A stretch of 64,000 nt of DNA, taken from the NCBI GenBank assembly GCA_903851035.1, contig CAINND010000089.1, forward strand, positions 1-64,000, in the 5' to 3' direction. The notes below the pieces were generated by a model. The model was not told where the DNA came from and did not search any database. It was given only the letters and a program-made list of their open reading frames with translations. This stretch comes from an uncultured Acidobacteriota bacterium. GTDB lineage: Bacteria; Acidobacteriota; Terriglobia; Terriglobales; Acidobacteriaceae. A program made the position numbers and the translations under genes. Shown in pieces: positions 39,690-48,640 of the stretch (positions are counted from its first letter, which is position 1; each line of letters opens with the position of its first letter).

Positions 39690-41072
39690 ATGCATAAGAA
39701 GTCCGCAGCCCATGAGTTGCCGCGCAGCCTGAACGCCTGGCACGCCATCAGCATCGTGGTGGGCACCATCATCGGCAGCGGCATCTTCCTTGTTCCGGCG
39801 GAGATGATGCAGGCAGTGGGCTCGGCAGGAATGGTGTACGCCGTGTGGATCACCGGCGGTGTGCTGTCTTTCTTCGGCGCACTCACCTATGCCGAGGTGG
39901 GCAGCATGAAGCCCGCAGCAGGCGGCGAATACGTCTTCATCCGCGACGCCTACGGCAAAATGGGCGGTTTTCTCTACGCATGGACGTGGTTCATCATCGC
40001 CAAACCGGCCAGCATGGCCAGCGTGGCCACGGGCATTGTGCGCGTGCTGGGCGGGCTGAAGGGTTTTGCCTGGCTGGGCACAGGAGCTTCGCATACCGGA
40101 ATCATGCTGAGCTGGGGACAGGTGGTGGCCATCGCGCTCTGCGTGGCCATCAGCGCCTTGAACTACGCGGGCGTGCGCCGCGCGGGCGACTTTCAGTTGT
40201 TCTTCACCGGGCTGAAGATCGTGCTGGTGCTGATGATTGCCGGTACCTGCTTTGCATGGAGCGGCGGGAGCTGGAGCCATTTCTCCGGCGTGGCCACGGG
40301 AGCCAAGGGCGGCGTGGCCGGCTTTATGGCCGCGCTGGTGGCGGCCCTTTGGGCCTATGACGGATGGAACGACCTGAACATGGTGGCCGGCGAGGTGAAT
40401 CATCCGGAGAAGAACATCCCGCGTGCGCTGATTGCCGGAGTGGCCGTGGTGGGCGCGCTCTACATGCTGATGAACGCCGCCGTGCAATATGTGCTGCCAG
40501 CCTCGGCCGTAGCCTCCAGCGGACACGCCGCGGCTGATGCCATGCGCCTGGCCGCCGGAGCCGGTGGCGCCGCGCTGGTGGCGGCCTGCATGGCCCTGAG
40601 CATGCTGGTGACACTGAATGGCACGGTGATGAGCGGCGCGCGCGTGCCCTACGCCGTGGCGCGTGACGGATTACTTTGGCGCGGACTGGCGCAGGTGCAT
40701 CCACGCTATGGCACGCCGGCGATGGCCATTGTGGTGCAGTGCATGATGGCCTCGGCGCTACTGTGCGTATCAGGCCGCTTCCGCGAATTGTTTTCGCTGG
40801 CCATCTTCGCCGAATGGCTATTCTACATGATCGCCGCCAGCACGATTTTTGTCTTCCGCTATCGCGAGCCGCAGGCACACAGGCCCTACCGCGTATGGGG
40901 ATACCCGGTAGTTCCGGCCGTCTTTGTGCTGTGCTCGGCAGCGTTGCTGTACTACACGTTCCTGGATAACCTGCGACTTTCGCTGGGCGGGGTGGTGGTG
41001 ATACTGGCGGGACTGCCGGTGTATGCCTGGTTTGCACGCAGGCAAAAGGCCCGCGCGGGCGAGCCTTTATAA
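39690..41072 (+). CDS. APC-family amino acid permease
   Basis: 460-residue inner-membrane transporter with twelve predicted helices. Helix 1 carries the substrate-binding IGSGIF sequence (IVVGTIIGSGIFLVPAEMM) typical of the APC superfamily, and helix 6 the ALVAALWAYDGWNDLNMVAG stretch of LAT-type exchangers, close to SteT-like serine/threonine exchangers. Divergent from the kinase gene with 118 bases between. GAGGAAA precedes the ATG. Amino acid specificity is unknown. Confidence 0.92.
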   Translation: MHKKSAAHELPRSLNAWHAISIVVGTIIGSGIFLVPAEMMQAVGSAGMVYAVWITGGVLSFFGALTYAEVGSMKPAAGGEYVFIRDAYGKMGGFLYAWTWFIIAKPASMASVATGIVRVLGGLKGFAWLGTGASHTGIMLSWGQVVAIALCVAISALNYAGVRRAGDFQLFFTGLKIVLVLMIAGTCFAWSGGSWSHFSGVATGAKGGVAGFMAALVAALWAYDGWNDLNMVAGEVNHPEKNIPRALIAGVAVVGALYMLMNAAVQYVLPASAVASSGHAAADAMRLAAGAGGAALVAACMALSMLVTLNGTVMSGARVPYAVARDGLLWRGLAQVHPRYGTPAMAIVVQCMMASALLCVSGRFRELFSLAIFAEWLFYMIAASTIFVFRYREPQAHRPYRVWGYPVVPAVFVLCSAALLYYTFLDNLRLSLGGVVVILAGLPVYAWFARRQKARAGEPL

Positions 41073-41105
41073 CGGAGAGGATTTCGCAAAACTCGCTTAC
41101 CGCTG

Positions 41106-42560
41106 CTACACGGCGGCGTGGCGGGCGGCGCTGACCTTCTCGTAAATCTTCATGTACTCCCGGGCTGCCACCAGCCAACTGAAGTCGCGCTTCATGCCGT
41201 TCATCATGAGCTGGCGCCACTCGGCCTTAACCTGAAAAACATTGAGCGCGGCCTGCACGCTGGTAAGCAGCGCCTCTGGGGTGTACTCGCGGAACTTGAA
41301 GCCCGTGCCGGTGCCGCTGCGCGAGTCCCAGGGCTCAATGGTGTCGTCCAGGCCGCCGGTGGCGCGCACGATGGGAACGGTTCCGTAACGCAGGGAGTAA
41401 ATCTGGTTAAGGCCGCAGGGCTCGTAGCGCGAAGGCATGAGGAACATGTCGGCACCGGCCTCGATTTTGTGCGCCATTTCGTTGTCATAACCAAAGCGGG
41501 CGGCAAAGCGCCCGGGATACTGGCGGACAAGTCGGCGGAAGAGGTCTTCGTAAGTCTTGTCTCCGCTGCCCAGCACGCAGACGCGCACATCCTCGCGGGC
41601 CAGGCGGTCGGCGGCCAGCGCGATCAGGTCAAAGCCTTTTTGCGCGGCAAAACGGCTGACGATGCCGATCACTGGCGCCGTGGTTTCCGGTTCAAGGGCA
41701 AAACTCTTGAGCAGGTCGCGGCGGCAATCCTGCTTGGCGGCCAACGATTTCGGCGAGTAGCGTGCAGCGATGAAACGGTCGCGCGAAGGGTCCCACTCGT
41801 CGTAATCCACACCATTCAAGATGCCGGAAACGGTGCTGCTGCGGCCACGCAGCACGCCTTCCAGACCGAAGCCATACTCGGCGGTCTGAATCTCATGGGC
41901 GTAGCGGCGGCTGACGGTGGTGATGTAATCGGAGAAAACCAGCGCGCCCTTAAGGAAGTTAATCTTGCCGAAGAATTCCAACTTGCTGATGGTGAACAGG
42001 TCCCAGGGCAGCATGAGCAGCGGCAGGGTGTCCGGCGGAAAGATCCCCTGATAGCCGATGTTGTGGATGGTGAACACCGTCGGGATGCCGCTGAGCGAAG
42101 GGTCTTCCTCGTAGAGCGAGCGCAACAGCACGGGAATCATGGCAGTCTGCCAGTCGTGGCAGTGGAAGACATCGGGCACGCCGAGAATCTTGCTGGCCTC
42201 CAGCACGGCGCGGCAGAAGAGGGAGTAGCGCTCGGGATTATCCGTGTAATCGCCCAGCGGAGTGCCATAGAGCGCATCGCGGTCAAAGTAAGGAGGATAA
42301 TCAATAAAGTAATACTGCACGCCGTGGTGGCGTCCGCCATCCACCACGGAACAGAAGCGGTAACGGTCGTCAAAGGGAATGGTGATGCTGGCAATGGCCG
42401 TAGCCGCCTGTGGCAGTTGGGTTTGCCGGTACAGGGGCAGGTACACTGTTGCCTGGTGGCCCAGTTGGGCGATGGCACGCGGCAGGGCCCCGACAACATC
42501 GGCCAGGCCGCCGGTCTTGGAATACGGAACGCATTCGGACGCGGCGAAGAGAATATGCAC
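41106..42560 (-). CDS. glgA: Glycogen synthase (GT5)
   Basis: Adds glucose from ADP-glucose to glycogen. 484 residues from GTG 42560, chosen because GGGGAGGT lies seven bases upstream and the protein then begins with the family N-terminus VHILFAASECVPYSKTGGLA, containing the ADP-glucose binding KTGGLAD at 15-21. Further GT5 landmarks are VFHCHDWQTAMIPVLL, FTIHNIGYQGIFPPD, GIVSRFAAQKGFDLI and MPSRYEPCGLNQIYSLRYGT with the second lysine/glutamate site. No glgC or glgB is adjacent. It ends convergently with the permease gene. Confidence 0.95.
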   Translation of the reverse strand: MHILFAASECVPYSKTGGLADVVGALPRAIAQLGHQATVYLPLYRQTQLPQAATAIASITIPFDDRYRFCSVVDGGRHHGVQYYFIDYPPYFDRDALYGTPLGDYTDNPERYSLFCRAVLEASKILGVPDVFHCHDWQTAMIPVLLRSLYEEDPSLSGIPTVFTIHNIGYQGIFPPDTLPLLMLPWDLFTISKLEFFGKINFLKGALVFSDYITTVSRRYAHEIQTAEYGFGLEGVLRGRSSTVSGILNGVDYDEWDPSRDRFIAARYSPKSLAAKQDCRRDLLKSFALEPETTAPVIGIVSRFAAQKGFDLIALAADRLAREDVRVCVLGSGDKTYEDLFRRLVRQYPGRFAARFGYDNEMAHKIEAGADMFLMPSRYEPCGLNQIYSLRYGTVPIVRATGGLDDTIEPWDSRSGTGTGFKFREYTPEALLTSVQAALNVFQVKAEWRQLMMNGMKRDFSWLVAAREYMKIYEKVSAARHAAV

Positions 42561-42670
42561 TACACGACCTCCCCGGAAGCCCCATGCAAGGGGGCACGGG
42601 CGCGGATGGCCTGGCGAAGGGCAACCGGCGCACGGGTGAAGTCTATCGGGCAACGGAAAGGTGGTCAACG

Positions 42671-43531
42671 GTGGCGAAGGCAGCGGACGCACAGAAGGTA
42701 ACAGCCAGGAAGCCAAAGCTGGGACAGAACTTCCTGGTGGATGATGGCGCCATGCAATCCATCGTGGATGCGCTGGGCGACATCAGCGAGGCGACTGTGG
42801 TGGAGATCGGCCCGGGACGCGCGGCTATCACCTCCCTGCTGGCGCGCCGCGCCGCCCGCCTGATTGCCATTGAGGTGGACCGCGTGCTGGCCGCGCAACT
42901 GCGCATGAAGTTCGCCACCCAGCCCAATGTGGACGTGCTGGAGGCGGACATCCTGCAGGTGGACCTGGGCACGGTACTGGGCGCAACGCCCGGCCCGCTG
43001 CGCGACCTGCGTCCCACGGGGCGCCATAAGGCTCAGGTGGTGGGCAATCTGCCCTACTACATCACCTCGGAGATATTGCTCAAGCTATTCGCGGCCTCAG
43101 AGCGCATTGAGCAGATTGTGGTCATGGTGCAAAAGGAGGTAGCCGACCGGGTGGCTGCCGCACCAGGCTCGCGCGATTACGGGCTGCTGTCGGCGACGGC
43201 GCAGATGTATGGCTCGGTGACCAAGCTCTTTGAACTGGGGCCGGGCGCGTTTGATCCGCCGCCTGATGTGCGCTCGGCAGTCTTCCGCATGGTGATGCAC
43301 CCGCGCTTTACCGAACTTGCGGTGGACGAGAAGGGTTTTCTCGGCTTCCTGAAGGTGCTGTTCGCACAGAAGAGAAAAACCGTTTCCAACAATCTGAAAG
43401 CGGCTTACGATAAGGCGGTTGCGGCCGAGGCGCTGAAAGAGGCTGAAGTCGCAGCGACGGCGCGGGCCGAAACCCTGCCGTTGGAGGCCATGGCGCGGCT
43501 CTACCGTGCCCTCCGTCCGCAGGAAAAGTGA
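42671..43531 (+). CDS. rsmA: 16S rRNA dimethyladenosine transferase
   Basis: Dimethylates two adjacent adenines in helix 45 of 16S rRNA. 286 residues from GTG 42671 (GGAAAGGTGG upstream). It shows KPKLGQNFLVDDGAMQSIV, the SAM motif VVEIGPGRAAITSLLA, the acidic VEADILQVDL, the catalytic NLPYYITSEILLKL and the C-terminal substrate domain KVLFAQKRKTVSNNLKA. The stretch LGATPGPLRDLRPTGRHKAQ inserted before the catalytic motif is slightly longer than usual. It is followed after 16 bases by the MEMO1-like gene. Confidence 0.96.
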   Translation: MAKAADAQKVTARKPKLGQNFLVDDGAMQSIVDALGDISEATVVEIGPGRAAITSLLARRAARLIAIEVDRVLAAQLRMKFATQPNVDVLEADILQVDLGTVLGATPGPLRDLRPTGRHKAQVVGNLPYYITSEILLKLFAASERIEQIVVMVQKEVADRVAAAPGSRDYGLLSATAQMYGSVTKLFELGPGAFDPPPDVRSAVFRMVMHPRFTELAVDEKGFLGFLKVLFAQKRKTVSNNLKAAYDKAVAAEALKEAEVAATARAETLPLEAMARLYRALRPQEK

Positions 43532-43547
43532 GCTCAAGGAGGCGGCG

Positions 43548-44366
43548 ATGAGTCTGGTTCGCGAACCGGCCGTGGCCGGACAGTTTTATCCCGGCAAGAC
43601 TGCGGAGTTGCGCCGCGAGGTGGAGGAGTTCCTCTCCTCGGGCAAGACGAAGGCTCCAAGGCTCGCTGCACTCGGCGTGATCGCTCCGCACGCTGGCTAT
43701 GTTTACAGCGGAGCCGTGGCCGGGGCCGTGTATGCGCGGATAGAAGTGCCGCGGCGGGTCATCATCCTCTGCCCCAACCACACCGGACTCGGCGAGGCGC
43801 TCAGCATCATGAGCCAGGGCAGCTACCGCACTCCGCTGGGAGAGGTGCCGCTGGATGAGGAGATGGGCGCGGCCCTGAAAACCGGATTCCCCCTTTTGCG
43901 TGAGGACAAGCTGGCGCAACAGCGCGAGCACGCCGTGGAGGTGCAGCTTCCCTTCCTGCAAATTGCGCGGCCTGATCTGACCTTTGTGCCCATCACGGTA
44001 GGCACCGGGCAATATGAGGTTCTAGCCGCACTGGGCCTGGTGCTGGCCAAGTCCATTGCCGCCTGCGGCGAGCCGGTGCTGATTGTGGCCAGCAGTGACA
44101 TGAACCACTACGAGAGCGACGAAGAAACGCGCGTGAAAGATGCTCTGGCCATTGAGCAGGTGCTGTTATTGCAGCCCAAGGGTCTGTATCAGACGGTTCG
44201 CGGACAGGGCATAAGCATGTGTGGCGTGGGCCCGGCGGTAGCCATGCTGACGGCGGCTATTAAACTCGGCGCGCACAAGGCAGACCTGATTCAATATGCC
44301 ACCAGCGGCGACGTGAGCGGCGACCGCGAGCACGTGGTTGGCTACGCCGGTATCGCCGTGGTGTAG
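43548..44366 (+). CDS. MEMO1-family protein (AmmeMemoRadiSam protein B)
   Basis: 272 residues from ATG 43548 (AAGGAGG five bases upstream). It has the MEMO family metal-binding pattern: REPAVAGQFYPG at the start, APHAGYVYSGAVAG, CPNHTGLGE, EHAVEVQLPFLQ, SSDMNHYESD and the late cysteine in ISMCGVGPAVAML. In bacteria this protein is often encoded with a radical SAM enzyme and an AMMECR1 protein; neither is here. Structural relatives are extradiol dioxygenases; the reaction is not established. It probably shares a transcript with rsmA. Confidence 0.93.
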   Translation: MSLVREPAVAGQFYPGKTAELRREVEEFLSSGKTKAPRLAALGVIAPHAGYVYSGAVAGAVYARIEVPRRVIILCPNHTGLGEALSIMSQGSYRTPLGEVPLDEEMGAALKTGFPLLREDKLAQQREHAVEVQLPFLQIARPDLTFVPITVGTGQYEVLAALGLVLAKSIAACGEPVLIVASSDMNHYESDEETRVKDALAIEQVLLLQPKGLYQTVRGQGISMCGVGPAVAMLTAAIKLGAHKADLIQYATSGDVSGDREHVVGYAGIAVV

Positions 44367-44387
44367 TTTTATTTTCTTCGGAAAACT

Positions 44388-44888
44388 TTAACGGTGGGTG
44401 ATGCCCTGCCGAGCCAGGGTGTTGGCGGCGTGGATGTGGCAGATGGCGATGGCCAGGGCATCGGCGGCGTCAAAGGGCTTGGGCAGCTCATCCAACTTGA
44501 GCAGCCGCGACACCATCAACTGCACCTGGTGCTTTTCCGCCATCCCATAGCCGACGACGGCGCTTTTGACCGCCAGCGGCGCATAGGCCACCACGCTCAG
44601 GCCTTGTTGCGCAGCGGCCATCATGGCCACTCCACGAACATGTCCCAGTTTCAAGGCGCTCTTGGCATTCACCGAGTAGAAGACGTCCTCGATGGCGACC
44701 ACCTCCGGACGATGAAGCTCCATCTGCGCGGTCAGCCCGTCGAATACTGTCTTCAGGCGTAGTTCCAGGGCCAGCTTCGGAGACATGTGGATGGCGCCCG
44801 AGTTGAGGCAGGTAAGCACATGGCCATCCCCTTCCACCACGCCGTAGCCCGTATATTCACCGCCGCAATCCACTCCCAGCACTCGCAT
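44388..44888 (-). CDS. ruvC: Holliday-junction endonuclease RuvC
   Basis: Resolves four-way DNA junctions after RuvAB migration. 166 residues. Catalytic acidic residues are present: D7 in RVLGVDCGGEYTGYG, the EDVFYSVNAKSALKLGHVRG glutamate, and the DAADALAIAICH aspartates near the C-terminus. The longer upstream frame has no family similarity, so ATG 44888 is used; a TACACT box seven bases before it and the lack of a Shine-Dalgarno suggest a leaderless mRNA. ruvA and ruvB are elsewhere. Confidence 0.95.
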   Translation of the reverse strand: MRVLGVDCGGEYTGYGVVEGDGHVLTCLNSGAIHMSPKLALELRLKTVFDGLTAQMELHRPEVVAIEDVFYSVNAKSALKLGHVRGVAMMAAAQQGLSVVAYAPLAVKSAVVGYGMAEKHQVQLMVSRLLKLDELPKPFDAADALAIAICHIHAANTLARQGITHR

Positions 44889-44895
44889 GGCAACG

Positions 44896-44901
44896 AGTGT
44901 A
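44896..44901 (-). promoter_or_regulatory. -10 box for leaderless ruvC
   Basis: Minus-strand TACACT, spacer CGTTGCC (7 bases), ATG 44888. Confidence 0.5.
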
Positions 44902-45129
44902 GCCCATTCCGGGCGGTGACGGCATGGGAGGATGCGGCAGAGCTTTTGGCAAATAGTCATGAAACCGACTGCACCGCCACAGCGTAAAGTTTTATGAGGC
45001 TTGCCCCGGGACGGCTCAAGCTTGCTATTCTTGAAGGCAATCTGGAGGGTCACCTCCACACCGGCCGTTTAGCTTTCTCACTTTTCAGTTTGCCTACTGC
45101 ACGAGTTCTTCGTTGTTTCGGGAGAGACG

Positions 45130-47061
45130 ATGGATACTAGTTTCCGGCGCATCTGCCTGATTGCCCTGTTGGCCCTGCCGGCCACGCTGTTGGCGGCCGA
45201 GGCGGCTCCGCTCAGCGACCGCGTGGTGGCCTACCAGATTGAAGGCCGCTACGATGCCAAGACGCACACCCTGGACGCCACCGAGCTGCTGACTTACACG
45301 AACAAGACCGGGGTCACCCTGGACAAGTTCCCCTTCCACCTCTACCTCAACGCCTTCCAGCCGAAGAGCACATGGATGACCGAGGCTCACCGCGCGGGGC
45401 AGCGCGATACGACCAAGGACGAAAAGTGGGAGGACAAGCACTTCGGCTTGAACGAGGTGAAGAGCCTGGAGGTAGTGGGACAGGGTGACCTGACCAAGCA
45501 GATCAATTTCGTCTCGCCCGACGATGGCAACCGGGACGACCGCACGGTCTTTGAGGTGCCGCTGGCCAAGCCATTGGCACCGGGCGAGAGCGTGCAGTTC
45601 AAGATTCACTTCGTCGCCAAGTTTCCGGAGGTGGTGGCGCGCACCGGCTACAAGCGCGACTTTCTGATGGCCGGGCAGTGGTTCCCAAAGGTGGGAGTCT
45701 TCTGGCACGGCGCATGGAACTGCCATCAATTCCACGCCACCACGGAGTTCTTTGCCGATTTTGGCACCTTTGACGTGAAGCTGACGCTTCCCAAGGGCTG
45801 GAACGTGGGCGCCACCGGGTTGCCCACCGGCCAGAAGGACAACGGCAATGGCACGGAGACCCTCAGCTTCCACGCCGAGGATGTGCACGACTTTGCTTGG
45901 ACGGCCGACCCAACGACGAAGGTCGTCGAAGACTCAATCACCCTGCGCGGACATACGGTGAAGATTCGCATGCTGATGCAGCCTGGGCACATGGCCACAG
46001 CGCCGCGCTACATGTCCGCCCTCAAGGGCACCATGCGCAAGTTCGACGAGTACTTCGGCCAGTATCCTTATCCACAGATCACTGTGGTGGATCCTCCGCA
46101 TGGAGGTGGCGCCGCCGGCGGCATGGAATATCCCACGCTGATTACGGCCGGCACCAGCTGGTGGATGCCGAAAGCACTGCTGGAGCCGGAACTGGTCACG
46201 GAGCACGAGTTCGGCCATCAGTACTGGTACGGCATGGTGGCCACCAACGAGTTTGAAAATGCGTGGATGGACGAGGGCCTCAACCAGTACAGCGAGGCCA
46301 AGGTGATGGACGCGCTGTACGGCAAGACAACCTCGACACTGAACTCCCGGCTGGGCACGCTGGGCGAGCGCGGCACCGATCTGCTGCAGTACAGCGGCTC
46401 GGCCGACCGCGATCCTCTCTCGCGCCCGGCATGGCTCTACATTGACAACAGCTCCTATGCAGGCATCACCTACGGCAAAACGGCACTGATGCTGCTTACG
46501 CTGGAAAGCATTGTTGGAGAGCAGAAGGTACTGAATGCCCTGCATGTTTACTTTGAGCGCTACAAGTTCCAGCATCCCAAGCCCGAGGAATTTACGGCAA
46601 CCATGAACGAGGCCATTGGCCAGAACCTGGACTGGTACTGGCAGCAGGCCATCTACGGCACGCAGGTGCTGGACGATCGCATTCTGCGCGCCGACAGCCA
46701 GCGTGTGGATTGGTGGGAGAAGAAGGATGTAAAGAAGGGTACGACGATCTATCACACCGAAGTGTGGGTGCACCGCCGCGGCACCTTCGAACTGCCGGTG
46801 ACCCTGGAGGCGAAGTTCGACGACGGCAGCAAGCTACGCGAAACATGGGATGGTCACGACCGCTGGCACAAGTTCACATGGGACCGCAAGGCAAAGCTCT
46901 TGAGCGCCGAGATTGATCCCGACCACGGCTACGTGCTGGATCGAAATCCTTTCAACAACAGTTTTGTGGTGAAGTCCGACGGGCGCGCCACCGGCAAGCT
47001 GGCCGGTTACTGGACACTGCTGCTGCAATGGGCCGAACAGGCCCTGGCTTGGCTGGCATAG
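45130..47061 (+). CDS. M1-family zinc aminopeptidase, secreted
   Basis: 643 residues with a signal peptide (about 1-23, IALLALPATLLAAEA). Zinc motif H359-E-F-G-H363 with E382 eighteen residues on (HEFGHQYWYG ... WMDEGLNQYSEA) identifies the gluzincin/M1 catalytic site, and HGGGAAGGMEYPTLIT provides the substrate-binding GGMEY (a GAMEN-type motif). ATG 45130 has a GGGAGAG ribosome-binding site. The next gene, a membrane protein, starts within the same ribosome-binding region, so they are likely co-translated. It probably trims peptides in the periplasm. Confidence 0.92.
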   Translation: MDTSFRRICLIALLALPATLLAAEAAPLSDRVVAYQIEGRYDAKTHTLDATELLTYTNKTGVTLDKFPFHLYLNAFQPKSTWMTEAHRAGQRDTTKDEKWEDKHFGLNEVKSLEVVGQGDLTKQINFVSPDDGNRDDRTVFEVPLAKPLAPGESVQFKIHFVAKFPEVVARTGYKRDFLMAGQWFPKVGVFWHGAWNCHQFHATTEFFADFGTFDVKLTLPKGWNVGATGLPTGQKDNGNGTETLSFHAEDVHDFAWTADPTTKVVEDSITLRGHTVKIRMLMQPGHMATAPRYMSALKGTMRKFDEYFGQYPYPQITVVDPPHGGGAAGGMEYPTLITAGTSWWMPKALLEPELVTEHEFGHQYWYGMVATNEFENAWMDEGLNQYSEAKVMDALYGKTTSTLNSRLGTLGERGTDLLQYSGSADRDPLSRPAWLYIDNSSYAGITYGKTALMLLTLESIVGEQKVLNALHVYFERYKFQHPKPEEFTATMNEAIGQNLDWYWQQAIYGTQVLDDRILRADSQRVDWWEKKDVKKGTTIYHTEVWVHRRGTFELPVTLEAKFDDGSKLRETWDGHDRWHKFTWDRKAKLLSAEIDPDHGYVLDRNPFNNSFVVKSDGRATGKLAGYWTLLLQWAEQALAWLA

Positions 47062-47073
47062 GAGATGACGACG

Positions 47074-48027
47074 ATGAATGGAAGCGTTCGCAGTTCTGCC
47101 GGATTGGTGTGGCGGCATCAGCGTATCCTGTGGTGGATTTTCGTGGTCAACCTGGTGCTGGCCTACCTGGGTTCCATGCCGGCGCGGGCCATGCTGCATG
47201 GTGTTCTGGATCACAGCCTGGAATCTGCCAAGCTGGTGACCGGCTTTGACGTGGGTGCATTCAGCGCCTTGCTGATGCAACCCGAGGTGAACACCACCGT
47301 TATTGCTCCGTCAGTGTTATTCACGGCCGTGGTGTTCTTCTTCTACCTGCTTCTGATTGATGGCGGCATCTACAGCGTGTATCTGGAAGACCGCGCGCTG
47401 AGCCGTGGCGAGTTCTTCCAGAGCGCGGGGCTGTACTTCTGGCGGATGCTGCGCCTTGCCTTGTACTCCCTGCCGTTTTTTGCCATCGCCATCGGAGTCA
47501 ATGGCGGCATCGCTGTTCTCAGCGGCAAACTCGGCACGGAAGCGCCGCAGGAGATGCTTGGCTTCTGGGTCGGCATCGGCGGGCGGATCGTTTTCCTTTT
47601 GATGGCGCTCTTTGTGCGCGCATGGTTTGACCTGGCGCAGGCCCGCGTGGTGCTGGACAACGAGCGCAAGGTGCTGCGCACGGTGGGACGCAGTTGGCTT
47701 CTGCTGTTGCACTCGGGCGGACTCTACCTACGCTACCTGGGCATTGCGCTGTGCAGCATGGCGGTCTTCGCCGCCGGCATGGCGCTGTGGGTGTATGTGC
47801 CGCACCAAGACACCATCGGAAGCTTCGTCGTATTGGAGGCGGTAACGGTATTCATGCTGGCCACTCGGCTATGGATGAAGGCAACGAGCGCACGCTGGAT
47901 TGCCCTGTTACCATCAGTGGCCGTGCCCGCTGCGGCGCCCATTGCCGCGCCGCTCGAGGCAGTAGCAACCACCGCCATCGTGGAGCCACCCGCACCGCAT
48001 GGAGAAGAACCTGCTCCGCTGGAATAG
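47074..48027 (+). CDS. Polytopic membrane protein of unknown function coupled to the M1 peptidase
   Basis: 317 residues from ATG 47074, nine bases after AGGAG (an ATG at 47065 abuts that site and is less likely). About six hydrophobic helices, including ILWWIFVVNLVLAYLGSM, SVLFTAVVFFFYLLLIDGG and YLGIALCSMAVFAAGMALWV, then an alanine/proline-rich C-terminal tail. No named family recognised. It begins 13 bases after the M1 peptidase stop, pointing to a shared task. Confidence 0.75.
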   Translation: MNGSVRSSAGLVWRHQRILWWIFVVNLVLAYLGSMPARAMLHGVLDHSLESAKLVTGFDVGAFSALLMQPEVNTTVIAPSVLFTAVVFFFYLLLIDGGIYSVYLEDRALSRGEFFQSAGLYFWRMLRLALYSLPFFAIAIGVNGGIAVLSGKLGTEAPQEMLGFWVGIGGRIVFLLMALFVRAWFDLAQARVVLDNERKVLRTVGRSWLLLLHSGGLYLRYLGIALCSMAVFAAGMALWVYVPHQDTIGSFVVLEAVTVFMLATRLWMKATSARWIALLPSVAVPAAAPIAAPLEAVATTAIVEPPAPHGEEPAPLE

Positions 48028-48043
48028 CGAGCGGAAAGCAACC

Positions 48044-48075
48044 GGCCCGGAGATTCGTCTCCGGGCCTTTGATTT
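48044..48075 (+). terminator. Terminator after the M1 peptidase operon
   Basis: GGCCCGGAGA - TTCG - TCTCCGGGCC: perfect 10-bp stem with a UUCG loop, then TTTGATTTT. Confidence 0.9.
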
Positions 48076-48136
48076 TGCATTTCGTAATCTGCGCTAACGT
48101 ACGCGACCGTCGATGATGGGATGTGGCTGCGTCAAT

Positions 48137-48640
48137 TTATTTTTTCGCCGAGGGCGCACAGTCTTCCGAATCGCCCTGAATCTTGCTGACCGCATGCGGC
48201 ACTGCCTCCCAAATGGCCGCAAGGTTTTCCACGGCGGCCGCGGGACTGCCCGGCAGATTCAGCACCAGGGTGCGGCCGCGCACACCACAAACAGCGCGAG
48301 AGAGCACGGCGCGAGGCGTTTTGCGCAAGCTGGCCGCACGCATCGCCTCGGCAAAGCCGGGGATAACGCGATCGAGCACCATGGCCGTGGCGTCCGGCGT
48401 CACATCGCGCGGGCTTACTCCGGTGCCGCCGGTGGTCAACACCAGGTCGGCCACTTCTTCATCGCACCAGCGGCGCAGGAGCGCTTCAATCTCCGGTTGC
48501 TCATCGGCAAGCATCGCCTGCGCCACCACCGAGGCGCCATGTTCGGCCAGCCAGGTGGCCAGGGCGGGACCGCTCTGGTCATCGCGCTCACCGCGCGAGC
48601 CGCGATCACTGGCTGTCAGGATGGCTGCACGCATGGTCAT
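48137..48640 (-). CDS. mogA: Molybdopterin adenylyltransferase MogA
   Basis: Adenylates molybdopterin before molybdate insertion. 167 residues with the MogA/MoaB pattern: AAILTASDRGSRGERDDQSG at the start, VLTTGGTGVSPRDVTPDAT (phosphate/MPT loop), LSRAVCGVRG and LVLNLPGSPAAAVENL. The ATG at 48640 overlaps the stop of the upstream GH13-like gene as ATGA, an unexplained coupling of cofactor synthesis and a carbohydrate protein. Other moa/moe genes are not in the window. Confidence 0.94.
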   Translation of the reverse strand: MTMRAAILTASDRGSRGERDDQSGPALATWLAEHGASVVAQAMLADEQPEIEALLRRWCDEEVADLVLTTGGTGVSPRDVTPDATAMVLDRVIPGFAEAMRAASLRKTPRAVLSRAVCGVRGRTLVLNLPGSPAAAVENLAAIWEAVPHAVSKIQGDSEDCAPSAKK

